64,000 bases of DNA, taken from contig JACKEA010000001.1 in NCBI GenBank assembly GCA_020633235.1, positions 1,426,001-1,490,000 of the forward strand, read 5' to 3'. Of this stretch, positions 49,370-57,936 are shown in pieces. Under the pieces are notes generated by a model that was not told the DNA's origin, ran no database searches, and saw only the letters and a program-made list of their open reading frames with translations. This DNA is from Polyangiaceae bacterium (GTDB lineage Bacteria; Myxococcota_A; Polyangia; Polyangiales; Polyangiaceae). Each line of letters begins with the position of its first letter. Positions within the stretch are counted from its first letter, which is position 1. The position numbers and the translations under genes are program-made.

Positions 49370-50426
49370 AAGGTGGAAGCACACCCTGGAGCATCTCATT
49401 GGCGGAACCGTTACCGCCGATGAGTCGCGCCACGTGCCCGGCTTCGGCGATTGCTTCGTCGATCAGCTCCGGAGCGAGCACGTGGAGCAGTGGAGAGGCG
49501 GATTGGTGGAGCTCATCGCGGCGGGCGAGTACTCGCCCAACACGACCAACGGCTGGCTCTCGGTCTTGCGCGTCATCGCGCGGGAGGCCAAGCGCCGGTT
49601 CCAGCTCCCCGAGCTGTTCACGGACGGCGTGCCGGATTTCGACACTTCCCAGCACGTCAGCTACCCCGAGGAGGCGCCGAACTCGCTCAGCCGCGAGCAG
49701 GTGCCGCTGTTCCTGGCCGCGCTGCGGGAGATGCACCCGCAGCACTACGCCATGGCCTACCTCGGGTTCGCCACCGGGCTGCGTCCCTCCACGCTCCGGC
49801 CCGTGCGGCGTTCGGGCTCGACGCCGGACGTCCTGTGGGACCGGGGCCGCCTCCTGATCCGCCGCTCGCAAACCCTGGGAAACCGGCCGCTGGAGACCAC
49901 CAAGCAACGGACCCGTTACGCCATCGACTTGCCCGAGGAAGCCGTAGAGGTTCTCCGCTGGCATGTCAAAACCCAGCTCGTCACGCCGGAGCAGCAGGAG
50001 TCCGTCCTGCTCTTTCCGTCCGTAACGGGTGGCTTCCGGGCAGCCACGGTGCTCAACAAGCCCTTCGCCGCGGTGTCCGATGCCATCGGCCTCGGTTACT
50101 GCTTCACCCAGAGCGGGATGCGCCGCACGTTCAACGATCTGGCCCGAGCCGCTCGGGTGGAGGCCATCGTCACGCGCAGCATCTCCGGGCACCTCACCGA
50201 GCGCATGCAGCACCACTACTCCACAGTGCGCCCGGAGGAGCAGCGCGAGGGGATCGCCCGCGTCATCGACCTCATGTCGTGGCATGGCGATTCGGCTAGC
50301 GAGGCAAGTGGTACTCAGTCAAACCCGGGTTCCACCGACCAAAGTGGTACTCATTTGACAGCGAGTGGTACTCACGGTGGTACTCAGCCGCCGCCGAGTG
50401 GTACTCACCACGAAAAAACCGGCTAG
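49053..50426 (+). CDS. tyrosine recombinase / phage-type integrase
   Basis: 457 residues from the ATG at 49053, with AAGGAG upstream. The SAM-like core-binding domain is at about 95-205. The catalytic domain follows with R in FATGLRPSTLRP, S-x-x-R in SGMRRTFNDLAR (Ser replaces the usual His), H in SGHLTERM and nucleophile Y in HHYSTV. The C-terminus carries repeated SGTH/SGTQ units encoded by tandem DNA repeats. The gene ends 42 bp from the 3' end of a tRNA-Gly gene, the usual attachment target for such integrases. Confidence 0.92.
   Translation: MDNWTRRWNSWVARTRVPGVWKRKKGGHLVRARVVDPVTGRTKEIRKVLPEADLAEAYKWLSEERARVRAGRITAEVPKTRFADFAVSVLEHKVQQGHLRSPKSVERWKHTLEHLIGGTVTADESRHVPGFGDCFVDQLRSEHVEQWRGGLVELIAAGEYSPNTTNGWLSVLRVIAREAKRRFQLPELFTDGVPDFDTSQHVSYPEEAPNSLSREQVPLFLAALREMHPQHYAMAYLGFATGLRPSTLRPVRRSGSTPDVLWDRGRLLIRRSQTLGNRPLETTKQRTRYAIDLPEEAVEVLRWHVKTQLVTPEQQESVLLFPSVTGGFRAATVLNKPFAAVSDAIGLGYCFTQSGMRRTFNDLARAARVEAIVTRSISGHLTERMQHHYSTVRPEEQREGIARVIDLMSWHGDSASEASGTQSNPGSTDQSGTHLTASGTHGGTQPPPSGTHHEKTG
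50308..50407 (+). repeat. five GTGGTACTCA direct repeats at the integrase 3' end
   Basis: The decamer GTGGTACTCA occurs at 50308, 50344, 50365, 50377 and 50398, spaced 12-36 bp apart, all in one orientation and in frame (encoding SGTQ/SGTH). Being adjacent to the tRNA end, they could be arm-type binding sites of the integrase as well as coding. Confidence 0.75.
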
Positions 50427-50467
50427 CGCGACCACGCTAACCGGTTGATTCTGCTTTGCTTGTCTTG

Positions 50468-50539
50468 AGCGGGAGAAGGGATTCGAACCCTCGACGTCCA
50501 CCTTGGCAAGGTGGCACTCTACCGCTGAGTTACTCCCGC
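50468..50539 (-). tRNA. tRNA-Gly(GCC)
   Basis: On the minus strand a full cloverleaf can be drawn: acceptor stem GCGGGAG/CTCCCGC, D-arm ACTCAGCGGTAGAGT, anticodon stem CCACC/GGTGG with loop TTGCCAA (anticodon GCC, complement of 50505-50507), T-arm GAGGG-TTCGAAT-CCCTT. The 3' CCA is not encoded. The 3' end faces the integrase gene. Confidence 0.97.
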
Positions 50540-50687
50540 GGAGGGCGGGAGAAGTAGCTTTAGCGGGGGGCCTTGTCAAGCTCGCGGAAGCGCGCTCGGG
50601 GCTGGGGCTCAAATCTCGGTTTTTCGGGGATTGTCGGGGCGCCGCGGAACCTCCCGGAGCCCTGAAACGGTGCGGACGCCGCGGCCC

Positions 50688-51494
50688 TCAGCCAATGACG
50701 TCTCCGTCCCGGAGCACGATGAGCTCGCCCTCGCCGAGGGGCTGCCAGGGCTCGTCGCTCAGGGGCACGGTGGCCACCAGCACGATGCGCTGAGCCGGGT
50801 CGCCGTCGGCTATTTCGATGCCCGCCGCCAGGCGCGCGGAGTCGACTTCGCAGCTGCGGACCAGGACGTGAAGCCCCGGCGGGCGGCGGTCGTGGGTGAT
50901 CGGGTTGTAACGCTTGTGCGCGTGCACGAAGGTCACGTCGCCGTCGGAGTACAGGAAGTTCGCCGCGCCCAGGGGCGCGATGTCACGCGCGAACTGGGCG
51001 ACGATGGCCTGGCGCTGTGCGAGGGGCGGCGCTGCGCGCTGGGCGTCGAGCCACACGGGGCGTAGTCGCTCGATGAGCACACAGAACGCATGCTCGGAGT
51101 CCGTGTCGCCCACGGGGCGGCAGCCCGCGGGGCTCAGGGGAACCGCGCGCTCGACGTCGTCGAGGATCCCGTTGTGGGCGAACACGTGCGTCGCGCCGCC
51201 GAGCTCGCGCGTGAACGGCTGCGTGTTGGCGAGGCACTTTTCGCCCTGAGAGGCGTGGCGCACGTGGGCGATCACGCTGGCACTCACCGGCGCCCAGCGC
51301 GACAGCAGATCCGCGCACGCGCTCGAGGCGCTGGGGGAGGGCTCGCGCAGGATGCGAGCGTCCCGCCCCTCGTAGAAGGCCACGCCCCAGCCGTCGGGGT
51401 TCTTGTCGTTCACGGTCCCGTGGCGAGCGAACTCCTGCCAGCTGAAGGTGAGCCGGGTGGGCAGGCGGCTGGACATCGCGAACAGCTCGCACAT
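50688..51494 (-). CDS. class II glutamine amidotransferase (YafJ/GATase-type)
   Basis: 268 residues from the ATG at 51494 so that the nucleophilic Cys is residue 2 (MCELFAMSS). Conserved N-terminal-nucleophile features follow: KNPDGWGVAFYEG, VIAHVRHAS, THVFAHNGIL and DTDSEHAFC. These proteins hydrolyse glutamine or related gamma-glutamyl amides; the YafJ subgroup lacks a synthase domain and its substrate is uncertain. It stands alone beside the tRNA and looks like core genome. Confidence 0.92.
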   Translation of the reverse strand: MCELFAMSSRLPTRLTFSWQEFARHGTVNDKNPDGWGVAFYEGRDARILREPSPSASSACADLLSRWAPVSASVIAHVRHASQGEKCLANTQPFTRELGGATHVFAHNGILDDVERAVPLSPAGCRPVGDTDSEHAFCVLIERLRPVWLDAQRAAPPLAQRQAIVAQFARDIAPLGAANFLYSDGDVTFVHAHKRYNPITHDRRPPGLHVLVRSCEVDSARLAAGIEIADGDPAQRIVLVATVPLSDEPWQPLGEGELIVLRDGDVIG

Positions 51495-51623
51495 GGGAGC
51501 TGGATGATACCCCGCTGCGATCGCCGGTGAGCCGGGTGTGCCGAGTGTGCCGCCGTGGAAGCTGGAAATTCCGGGAAAAGTGGCCGCTCGAGGCTGGCGC
51601 ACCCCTTGCAAACGTCAGCCCTC

Positions 51624-52328
51624 ATGTTGCGTTCCACCTCCGCCCTCGCCGCCCTTTTCCTCCTCGTCGCCTGTGGCGGCAGCACCCAGAACGACTCCGC
51701 CAGCGGCGGCGGCTCAGCGGGCAACGGCGCGACTGGGGGCACCGGAGCCCTTGGAGGTAGCGGCGGCAGCACCGGTGGTAGCGGCGGCGCCACGGGGGGC
51801 AGCGGCGGCGTGGCGGGGGATGGTGGCAGCGGCGGCCTCCCGGACGCCTGCTCGGCGCCGTCGCCAGGTCCCGGACCCTACGAGACGACGTTCCTGTTCA
51901 CCAACGACACTTCGGAGCAGCTCTTCCTCCGGGCGTACTGCACCCTGGAAATGAGCGTCAGCTCGTGTGCCAAGGCCTACGCGGACGACATCGCGATGAA
52001 CGCCGGCTGCACGGTCGACTGCGCCAACAACGATCCGGGGGGCTGCATCGCGTGCGGCGCGTGCCCGATGTTCGGGGAGCAGGTGACGCCGGCAAAGCCC
52101 TACCAACAGGTGTGGCAGGGCATGAAGTACACCTTCGACCAGAACGCCGAGGGCTGCCAGTGCCATGACAGTATTGCCGCGCCGGCGGGGAAGTACCGCG
52201 TGACGGTGCCCGTGTACGCCAGCGAGGACGACGCCATGTTCGGCAAGCCGCTGCGCGAGGTCACGGTGGACTTCTCGTTGCCGGCACCCGGCAACGTGGT
52301 CGAGGTTCCGCTGGGGCTCACCAACTAA
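51624..52328 (+). CDS. Gly-rich-linker lipoprotein
   Basis: 234 residues from the ATG at 51624. Signal peptide ALAALFLLVAC with the lipidated Cys near residue 16, then a ~55-residue Gly/Ser linker and a folded domain with cysteines (AYCTLEMSVSSC; GCTVDCANNDPGGCIACGAC). The C-terminal half is strand-rich. An exported surface protein of unknown function, analogous in layout to the lipoprotein at 21.1 kb. It converges with, and overlaps by 4 bp, the FHA activator gene. Confidence 0.8.
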   Translation: MLRSTSALAALFLLVACGGSTQNDSASGGGSAGNGATGGTGALGGSGGSTGGSGGATGGSGGVAGDGGSGGLPDACSAPSPGPGPYETTFLFTNDTSEQLFLRAYCTLEMSVSSCAKAYADDIAMNAGCTVDCANNDPGGCIACGACPMFGEQVTPAKPYQQVWQGMKYTFDQNAEGCQCHDSIAAPAGKYRVTVPVYASEDDAMFGKPLREVTVDFSLPAPGNVVEVPLGLTN

Positions 52329-53644
52329 CGCTTGCGCTTGCCCTTGCGCGGCCGCGGGATGCCGTAGGCGTCGATGCGCGCGATCAGCGTGCGGCGCGGC
52401 AGGCCCAAGAGCTTCGCCGCGCGCGTCTGGTTGCCGGCGCAGCGGTCGAGGGCATCCAAAATGCGCTGGCGCTCGACGTCCACCAGCTCGTTCTTGAGCC
52501 CGGCCCTCTGGGCCGCGCGGCGGCTCGCGCTGGAGAGCACGGAGGCGGGAAGGTGCGCGCGTTCCAGCGTGTCCGCGGGGCACACCAGCACCGCCGCCTG
52601 GACGGCGTGCCGGAGCTCGCGGATGTTGCCGGGCCAGTCGTGTTGCTGCAGGGCGACGACAACCTCGGGGTGTACGGACGGCGCGCCGCGCCCCACCTCC
52701 CGCGACGATTCTTCCAGGAATTCCACGAACAGGCGCTTCAAGTCATCGGGCCGCTCTCGCAGCGCGGGGACGTGCACCACCACGCCGCACAGACGATGGA
52801 AGAGATCGGCGCGGAACTCGTCGGCCGCCACCATCGCTTCCAGATCCCGGTTGGTCGCCGCCACGAAGCGCACGTCGAAGGAGCGCGGCTTGAGGGCGCC
52901 GATGCGAAACACTTCCTTGCACTCCAGCGCGCGCAAGAGCTTCGCCTGCACGGGCTTCGGCAGCTCGCCCACCTCGTCCAGGAACACCGTGCCGCCGTCG
53001 GCACTCTCCAACAGGCCCGCTTTCGGGGCGTTCGCTCCGGTGAAGGCGCCGCGTTCGTAGCCGAAGAGCTCGCTCTCCAAGAGCTGCTCCGGGAGCGCGG
53101 CGCAGTTGATGCGAACGAAGGTCTTCCCCGCCCGCGGCGACTGGTCGTGCAGCCGCTCGGCGAGGAGCTCCTTGCCCACGCCCGTCTCGCCCACCAGGGT
53201 GACCGGAATGTTGCCGCGCGCCACACGATCGATCGTTTGGCGCACTTGGTCCATGTTGCCGCTGGTGCCGTAGGGGATGGCGTCCTCGCTGTCCGCCGCG
53301 CGGATCACGATCACCGCGTCTCCCACCTCCACCAGGGATCCCGCCCGGATCACCAACGGCCTGCCGCGCTCGGCCAGCGTGCCGTCCACTCGGGTGCCGT
53401 TCTGGCTGTCGAGATCTTCGATGCTGAGCGGGGGCCCGGTGTGCAAGATCGCGTGCCGCCGTGACACGGACGGGTCGTCCAACCGGAGATCCGCGTCCGC
53501 CGCGCGGCCCACCAGCAGCTCGAGGTCGGGCGCCAGATCCGCCTCGGCGTAACCGCCATCCCAATAGAGCAAGGCGCGAGGTTGCTTGCCACGGTCGAAG
53601 CGGAGCTTCTCCGTGGGCTGGTCTTCTCGGCGCGGCCCGGCCAC
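52325..53644 (-). CDS. FHA-domain sigma-54-dependent activator
   Basis: 439 residues. FHA domain about 40-115 (LRLDDPSVSRRHAIL, SQNGTRVDG). AAA+ core about 128-365 with GETGVGKE, an intact GAFTGA loop, GGTVFLDEVGELP and FVAATNRDLEAM. Fis-type helix-turn-helix at the C-terminus (ALDRCAGNQTRAAKLLGLPR). All residues for sigma-54 activation are present. FHA input implies control by Ser/Thr kinase phosphorylation. Its upstream region contains palindromes at 53.8 kb. Confidence 0.95.
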   Translation of the reverse strand: MAGPRREDQPTEKLRFDRGKQPRALLYWDGGYAEADLAPDLELLVGRAADADLRLDDPSVSRRHAILHTGPPLSIEDLDSQNGTRVDGTLAERGRPLVIRAGSLVEVGDAVIVIRAADSEDAIPYGTSGNMDQVRQTIDRVARGNIPVTLVGETGVGKELLAERLHDQSPRAGKTFVRINCAALPEQLLESELFGYERGAFTGANAPKAGLLESADGGTVFLDEVGELPKPVQAKLLRALECKEVFRIGALKPRSFDVRFVAATNRDLEAMVAADEFRADLFHRLCGVVVHVPALRERPDDLKRLFVEFLEESSREVGRGAPSVHPEVVVALQQHDWPGNIRELRHAVQAAVLVCPADTLERAHLPASVLSSASRRAAQRAGLKNELVDVERQRILDALDRCAGNQTRAAKLLGLPRRTLIARIDAYGIPRPRKGKRKR

Positions 53645-53806
53645 GCGGGGATATTAGGCGTCGTGCCTGCCGGCTGTCGCGGTGGGGGCCGCGGAGCAGG
53701 CACATCTGCGTGGAGCGAGACTGTCCCTGCGCGCCTTTAAGCAAACATCGGGCCGAAGGCAGAAATTGCGAAAAACACGGAAATTACTGAAATCCGGTTC
53801 CCTCGA

Positions 53807-53857
53807 GTTGTGCAGGACTTGCACAACTTGTCAGTCAACTTGTGCAGACCTCGCACG
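53807..53857. promoter_or_regulatory. inverted repeat and degenerate second copy upstream of the FHA activator
   Basis: GTTGTGCA-GGACT-TGCACAAC (53807-53827) has perfect 8-bp arms. A related sequence TTGTGCA-GACC-TCGCACGA follows about 12 bp later (53839-53857). Two tandem copies upstream of a regulator gene suggest an operator. Confidence 0.5.
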
Positions 53858-53864
53858 ATGATTT

Positions 53865-53887
53865 CCTGCGACACAGGCTGTCGCAGG
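53865..53887 (-). terminator. hairpin after the CBS gene
   Basis: CCTGCGACA-CAGGC-TGTCGCAGG is a perfect 9-bp stem with a 5-nt loop, beginning 4 bp beyond the stop of the minus-strand CBS gene. It is a probable terminator of the sthA-CBS operon, with no strong T-run. Confidence 0.55.
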
Positions 53888-53891
53888 GGCG

Positions 53892-54266
53892 CTATTCGGG
53901 CCGCCAGCCCCCGAGCAGGGCCTTCAGCACGTCCATGGGCGTGACCAAGCCCACGAGCTCGCCGCTCTCGTCCACCACTACCAGCCGGTGGGTCCCCGTC
54001 TCCACCATCCGCTTCACGGCGTCCATGGCCGGGTCCGCCGCCATCACCGCGAACAGCACGGGCGCCATCACGTCCCCGACCTTCTTGGGCTCGACTTGGT
54101 CCGCGACGTCCGTCGTCGAGAGCACTCCGAGCACGTGCCCCGCGGAGTCTCGCACCGGTGCGCCGTGATACCCCGCGAGCACGAGCTCGTGGGCGGCTTC
54201 CTTGGCCGAAGCTTCCGGGTCCACCGTGAGCACCTGTCGAGTCATCAAGTCCGCAACGGTTTTCAT
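53892..54266 (-). CDS. two-CBS-domain protein
   Basis: 124 residues, ATG at 54266 with GGAGG upstream, overlapping the sthA stop (TGATG). Two CBS motifs: LMTRQVLTVDPEASAKEAAH with STTDVADQ, and VMAPVLFAVMAADPAMDAVK with LVTPMDVLKALL. CBS pairs bind adenine nucleotides and sense energy state. Coupling with the transhydrogenase suggests nucleotide-dependent control of redox balance (inference). Confidence 0.88.
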   Translation of the reverse strand: MKTVADLMTRQVLTVDPEASAKEAAHELVLAGYHGAPVRDSAGHVLGVLSTTDVADQVEPKKVGDVMAPVLFAVMAADPAMDAVKRMVETGTHRLVVVDESGELVGLVTPMDVLKALLGGWRPE

Positions 54267-55669
54267 CACGCCTCCAGATGGACTTCGGCCCTGGCCAGAC
54301 CCGCCAGGCACTCGTAGGCGGCGTACTTGTAGCTCTCCGCCAGCGATGGGTAGTTGAACACCATGTCGATGAACGTATCTACGGTGGCGCCGAGCTGAAT
54401 CACGGCCTGACCGATGTGCACCAGCTCCGTCGCGCGCTCTCCGATGACATGTACGCCAATGAGCTTGCGGCTCTCGGTGTGGACGATCAGCTTGGTCATG
54501 CCGTCCAGGTCGCCGGTGATCTTGCCGCGCGCGTTGTTGCGATAGAGCGCCCGGCCCACCACGTAGGGGATGCTCTTGGCCTCGCACGTCTGCTCCGTCT
54601 CGCCCACCGCGCTCACTTCCGGAATGGTGTAGATGCCGTAGGGCAAGAGCTCCGCCACGGTCTTCTTGTACTGGAAGCCGAAGGCGTGGCAGACGGCCAC
54701 GCGGCCCTGCTCCATGCTCACGGAGGCCAGCGCCGGGAAGCCGATCACGTCTCCGGCGGCCAGTACGTGCGGCAGGCGGGTGCGGTAGTGCTCGTCCACC
54801 GTGAGGTAGCCGCGGCTGTTGGGCTCGAGGCCGATGTTCTCCAGGCCCAGCCCTTCCGTGGCGCCCGTCCGTCCGGCCGCAAACAGCAGCTGCTCGGTCT
54901 CGATCTCGCTGCCGTCGTCCAGGCGGACCGTGACCACGTCGCCGTCGCGGCGCACGTTGCTCCAACGCCGCCCGCGCTTGAGGTCCACGCCCAGCTTGGC
55001 CATCGCCGCCCGCAGCCTGTCGATGAGCTCCTGATCCAGGAACGGCAAGATCTCCGTGCGCGTGTCGACCATCGTCACCGTGGTGCCCAGCGCGGCGAAC
55101 ATGCACGCGTACTCGCAGCCGATCACTCCAGCACCCAAGACGCACAAGGAACGCGGCAGCTTTTCGATGTCGAGCACTTCGTCGCTGTCGTGGATCTGGT
55201 CATCGTCGAAATCGATGTCCGGTGGACGCCGGGGGCGAGAACCCGTCGCGATGAGCACGTTGTCCGCGGTCAGCGTCGGGCCGCCCTCCACCTCGATGGT
55301 GTGCGGATCGACGAAGCGCGCGTGGCCGCTCACCCGCTCGATGCGATGACGCCGGAGGTTGTCGACGATGGTGGCGGACTCCGCCTCGATGATCGCCTCC
55401 TTGCGCGCCATCAGGCGTGGCAGCGTCGCGTCCTCTTCCAGCGCCACGGCGATGCCGTACAGATCGCGATTGCGATGGCCGGACAGGTACAGCGCGGCCT
55501 CCCGAAGGGTCTTGCTGGGCAGCGTTCCGGTGTGGACCGCAGCGCCGCCAGGCGCCGGTTTCTTCTCGACGATGGCGACCTTCTTGCCGAAGTACGCGGC
55601 CTGCGCGGCGCCCTTCTCGCCAGCGGGCCCCGCACCGACCACGAGCAGGTCGAAGTGGTTTTCCCTCAC
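54266..55669 (-). CDS. sthA: soluble pyridine nucleotide transhydrogenase
   Basis: 467 residues, the usual SthA length. FAD-binding VVGAGPAGEKGA near the N-terminus, then HTGTLPSKT (46-54), in which the redox-active disulfide of related disulfide reductases is replaced, diagnostic of SthA. NAD-binding VLGAGVIGCEYA near 177, and the FAD-closing VLAAGDVIGFPALAS. It interconverts NADPH and NADH in the cytoplasm. Operon with the CBS protein downstream. Confidence 0.95.
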   Translation of the reverse strand: MRENHFDLLVVGAGPAGEKGAAQAAYFGKKVAIVEKKPAPGGAAVHTGTLPSKTLREAALYLSGHRNRDLYGIAVALEEDATLPRLMARKEAIIEAESATIVDNLRRHRIERVSGHARFVDPHTIEVEGGPTLTADNVLIATGSRPRRPPDIDFDDDQIHDSDEVLDIEKLPRSLCVLGAGVIGCEYACMFAALGTTVTMVDTRTEILPFLDQELIDRLRAAMAKLGVDLKRGRRWSNVRRDGDVVTVRLDDGSEIETEQLLFAAGRTGATEGLGLENIGLEPNSRGYLTVDEHYRTRLPHVLAAGDVIGFPALASVSMEQGRVAVCHAFGFQYKKTVAELLPYGIYTIPEVSAVGETEQTCEAKSIPYVVGRALYRNNARGKITGDLDGMTKLIVHTESRKLIGVHVIGERATELVHIGQAVIQLGATVDTFIDMVFNYPSLAESYKYAAYECLAGLARAEVHLEA

Positions 55670-55698
55670 GCTCCCGAGGTTAGTATAGATTCGTCCTC

Positions 55699-56325
55699 GT
55701 GAACGAAGCGGATCGACGTGCCGTGCTCGCGCGGCGGGCGGCTTTCGTCAGCGCAGCGCTGGCCACCCTGGGTTGCTCGCCGGCGCGCCCCGAGCCGCGC
55801 GAGCCGGAGGTGGTGGCCGTACCTCCCGCACCGGAAGATGCAGGGACCACGGCCCAGGCCGACGCCGCGCCCCCGCCGCGCTCACCCAGCACCAAACCCG
55901 GCGAGCCGCCGTCCATGGACGTGCCGGCGGGCGTGAGCGAAACCGCGCAGAAGCGCTACACGCACCTGTTCGAGTCCATGCGCGCGCTGTACGACACCGT
56001 CGACAAGATCGAAGAAGCGCTGCCCAGCTGCAACGTTCAAGACGCCGCCTGCGAAGCGCGCTGGCGGGACGTCGCGGACCAGCTCCTGGAGATCCGCAAG
56101 ACCCGCAGCTTCATGTATTTCTGTCCCGGCACCAGCGACGAAGCGCGCCAGTTCGCCGAGGCCCAGAAGGCCCACGAGGAGTACTTCAACGGGCGCCTGG
56201 GCAAGGTGAACACGCAGATCGACGCTGCCTGGTCCGGTCACGAGGAGCGCTGGAAGAAACTCCAGGAAGACGCCTACCAGGCCAAGCCGTTCCCGTGTCT
56301 CAGCTTCGCTTGTCAGGATTGGTGA
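55699..56325 (+). CDS. putative lipoprotein
   Basis: 208 residues, GTG start. The N-terminus RRAAFVSAALATLGC resembles a short signal peptide with the lipobox TLGC (C26). A Pro/Ala-rich linker follows to about residue 75, then a helical domain with coiled-coil tendency and four cysteines (SCNVQDAACEARW; FPCLSFACQDW). Function unknown. It is divergent from sthA and converges with the GGDEF gene. Confidence 0.65.
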   Translation: MNEADRRAVLARRAAFVSAALATLGCSPARPEPREPEVVAVPPAPEDAGTTAQADAAPPPRSPSTKPGEPPSMDVPAGVSETAQKRYTHLFESMRALYDTVDKIEEALPSCNVQDAACEARWRDVADQLLEIRKTRSFMYFCPGTSDEARQFAEAQKAHEEYFNGRLGKVNTQIDAAWSGHEERWKKLQEDAYQAKPFPCLSFACQDW

Positions 56326-56328
56326 GGG

Positions 56329-57396
56329 TCAGCTCTCGACGCGATTGCGACCTTGACGCTTGGCCCGGTAGAGCGCGGTGTCCGCCCGCGAGATGAAGTC
56401 TGCCGGCGCGTCCCCGCGGTGCAGCTCCGCGCAGCCGATGGATATCGTCACTTCCGGCAGCTCCACGCCGTCGTGCATGATCAGGGGCGTGAACGCCACC
56501 GCGCGCCTCAGCCGCTCTGCCGCCACGTGGGCGCCCGCCAGATCCGTACGGGGCAAGAGGGCCGTGAGCTCCTCACCGCCGTAGCGCGCCAGCAGATCCG
56601 TCGGGCGCAGTCGCTCCTTCAGGACCTGCGCCACGGCGAACAGCACGAAGTCTCCCGCGGCGTGGCCGTAGTTGTCGTTGAAGCGCTTGAAGTGATCGAT
56701 GTCGATCATCAGCACGCTCAGCGGCTCGTTCTGCATCGCGCTTCGGCGAGCCTGGCGCGGGAGCATCTCTTCGAGCCAGCGACGATTGTGAAGGCCCGTG
56801 AGCGCGTCCACGCTGGCGTGGCGGCGATAGAGCTGCGCCAGGCGCCGCCCTTCGGAGATGGTCTCGTTGTTGCCGCGCAGCCGCGTGGACAGGATCGACA
56901 GCAGATTCACCGCTATCTCGTGGCTGGAGTAGATCAGCGACCAGAACACCATCGGGGTCAGCACCACCACCCGGGTCGGCTCTGCTGCCACCACGTGAGC
57001 GGAGCGGGCGCCGTTGTCCACCAGGGCCAGCTCGCCCACGGTCTCGCCGGGGCCGACGCTCGACACCTCGTCGGACTCCAGCGCGCCCACCCGCACGGCG
57101 CACTTGCCGCTCAGGACGATGAACACCTCGTGCCCCAAAGTGCCCGCCTCGATCAGCGTCTCCCCGGGCTCCAGGCTGCGCACCGGACAGCCCGAGAGCA
57201 GGTCGAAGGCGGCGTCCAGCGGGACGTCCGCAAACAGCGGCGCCCCCGCGAGCTCCTTCAGGGCCAGCGGAGCGCAGGTCACCGCACGCCGGGTCCCGGA
57301 GGAGCTGGGTACGGGGTGGGGGACCGCTCGCGCCGTGGGGAGGTCGCTGCCCGCGTCCTCGGGAAATGCGTCTGGAACGGCGAATCGACGTGTCAT
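56329..57396 (-). CDS. diguanylate cyclase with cyclic-nucleotide-binding-type sensor
   Basis: 355 residues. CNB-type domain about 50-165 (LEPGETLIEAGTLGHEVFIV, GPGETVGELAL). GGDEF domain about 195-350: DALTGLHNRRWLEEM, IDIDHFKRFNDNYGHAAGD, active-site GGEEL (273-277), with the inhibitory I-site RPTD (264-267) five residues upstream. It should make cyclic di-GMP from GTP and be feedback-inhibited, with input through the N-terminal domain. Confidence 0.95.
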   Translation of the reverse strand: MTRRFAVPDAFPEDAGSDLPTARAVPHPVPSSSGTRRAVTCAPLALKELAGAPLFADVPLDAAFDLLSGCPVRSLEPGETLIEAGTLGHEVFIVLSGKCAVRVGALESDEVSSVGPGETVGELALVDNGARSAHVVAAEPTRVVVLTPMVFWSLIYSSHEIAVNLLSILSTRLRGNNETISEGRRLAQLYRRHASVDALTGLHNRRWLEEMLPRQARRSAMQNEPLSVLMIDIDHFKRFNDNYGHAAGDFVLFAVAQVLKERLRPTDLLARYGGEELTALLPRTDLAGAHVAAERLRRAVAFTPLIMHDGVELPEVTISIGCAELHRGDAPADFISRADTALYRAKRQGRNRVES

Positions 57397-57469
57397 GGCC
57401 AGCCTCGAAGGCCCCGGCTAGGGCCTCGGCAATCCTGAACGGACGGCTGGCAGGGATCTTGAGGGGCCC

Positions 57470-57895
57470 TCAGTCCAGAAGGCGCAGGGCGAGCTCCAGG
57501 TAGTCCGTCGCCGTGACGATGCCGACCAGGTTCTTCTCGGCGTCCACTACCGGCAGGCAGCCGAGCTTGTTCTCCATCATGAGCTTGCCGGCGGCCTTCA
57601 GCGGCTCGTCCGGCCCCACCGTGATGAGCTCGGTCTGCATCACGTCCCGCACGAACAGGTTCTGGTTCATCAGCCGGGTCTTTTGCGCTCCGCCGGGCTC
57701 CAGGGCGCTGGCTGCGGCCCTGAGCAGATCGCGATGCGTGACCAGACCCACCAGCTTGCCGTCATCCACCACGGGCAGGTGGCGGAAGCGGTAGCGGTTC
57801 ATGCCCTCCTCGATCTTGTCGAGGTTGTCCTCTTCGTAGAGGGTGATCACCTCGCGGGTCATGATCTCGGACACGAGCTGCGGCTTGTTCGGCAT
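57470..57895 (-). CDS. two-CBS-domain protein
   Basis: 141 residues, ATG at 57895 with GGAGG upstream. CBS motifs: IMTREVITLYEEDNLDKIEE with VTHRDLLRAAAS, and VMQTELITVGPDEPLKAAGK with GIVTATDYLELAL. No other domain. Probably an adenine-nucleotide sensor. It lies 41 bp downstream of the large helicase-like gene on the same strand. Confidence 0.9.
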   Translation of the reverse strand: MPNKPQLVSEIMTREVITLYEEDNLDKIEEGMNRYRFRHLPVVDDGKLVGLVTHRDLLRAAASALEPGGAQKTRLMNQNLFVRDVMQTELITVGPDEPLKAAGKLMMENKLGCLPVVDAEKNLVGIVTATDYLELALRLLD

Positions 57896-57936
57896 GGCTT
57901 CCCTCCGGGGCGGATTTTCTATCACGGCCGCTCTCG

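Noticed and set aside
50308..50407. Short repeated units as a possible CRISPR array
   Set aside because: The 10-bp units are in frame inside the integrase, irregularly spaced and far too short; no cas genes are present.
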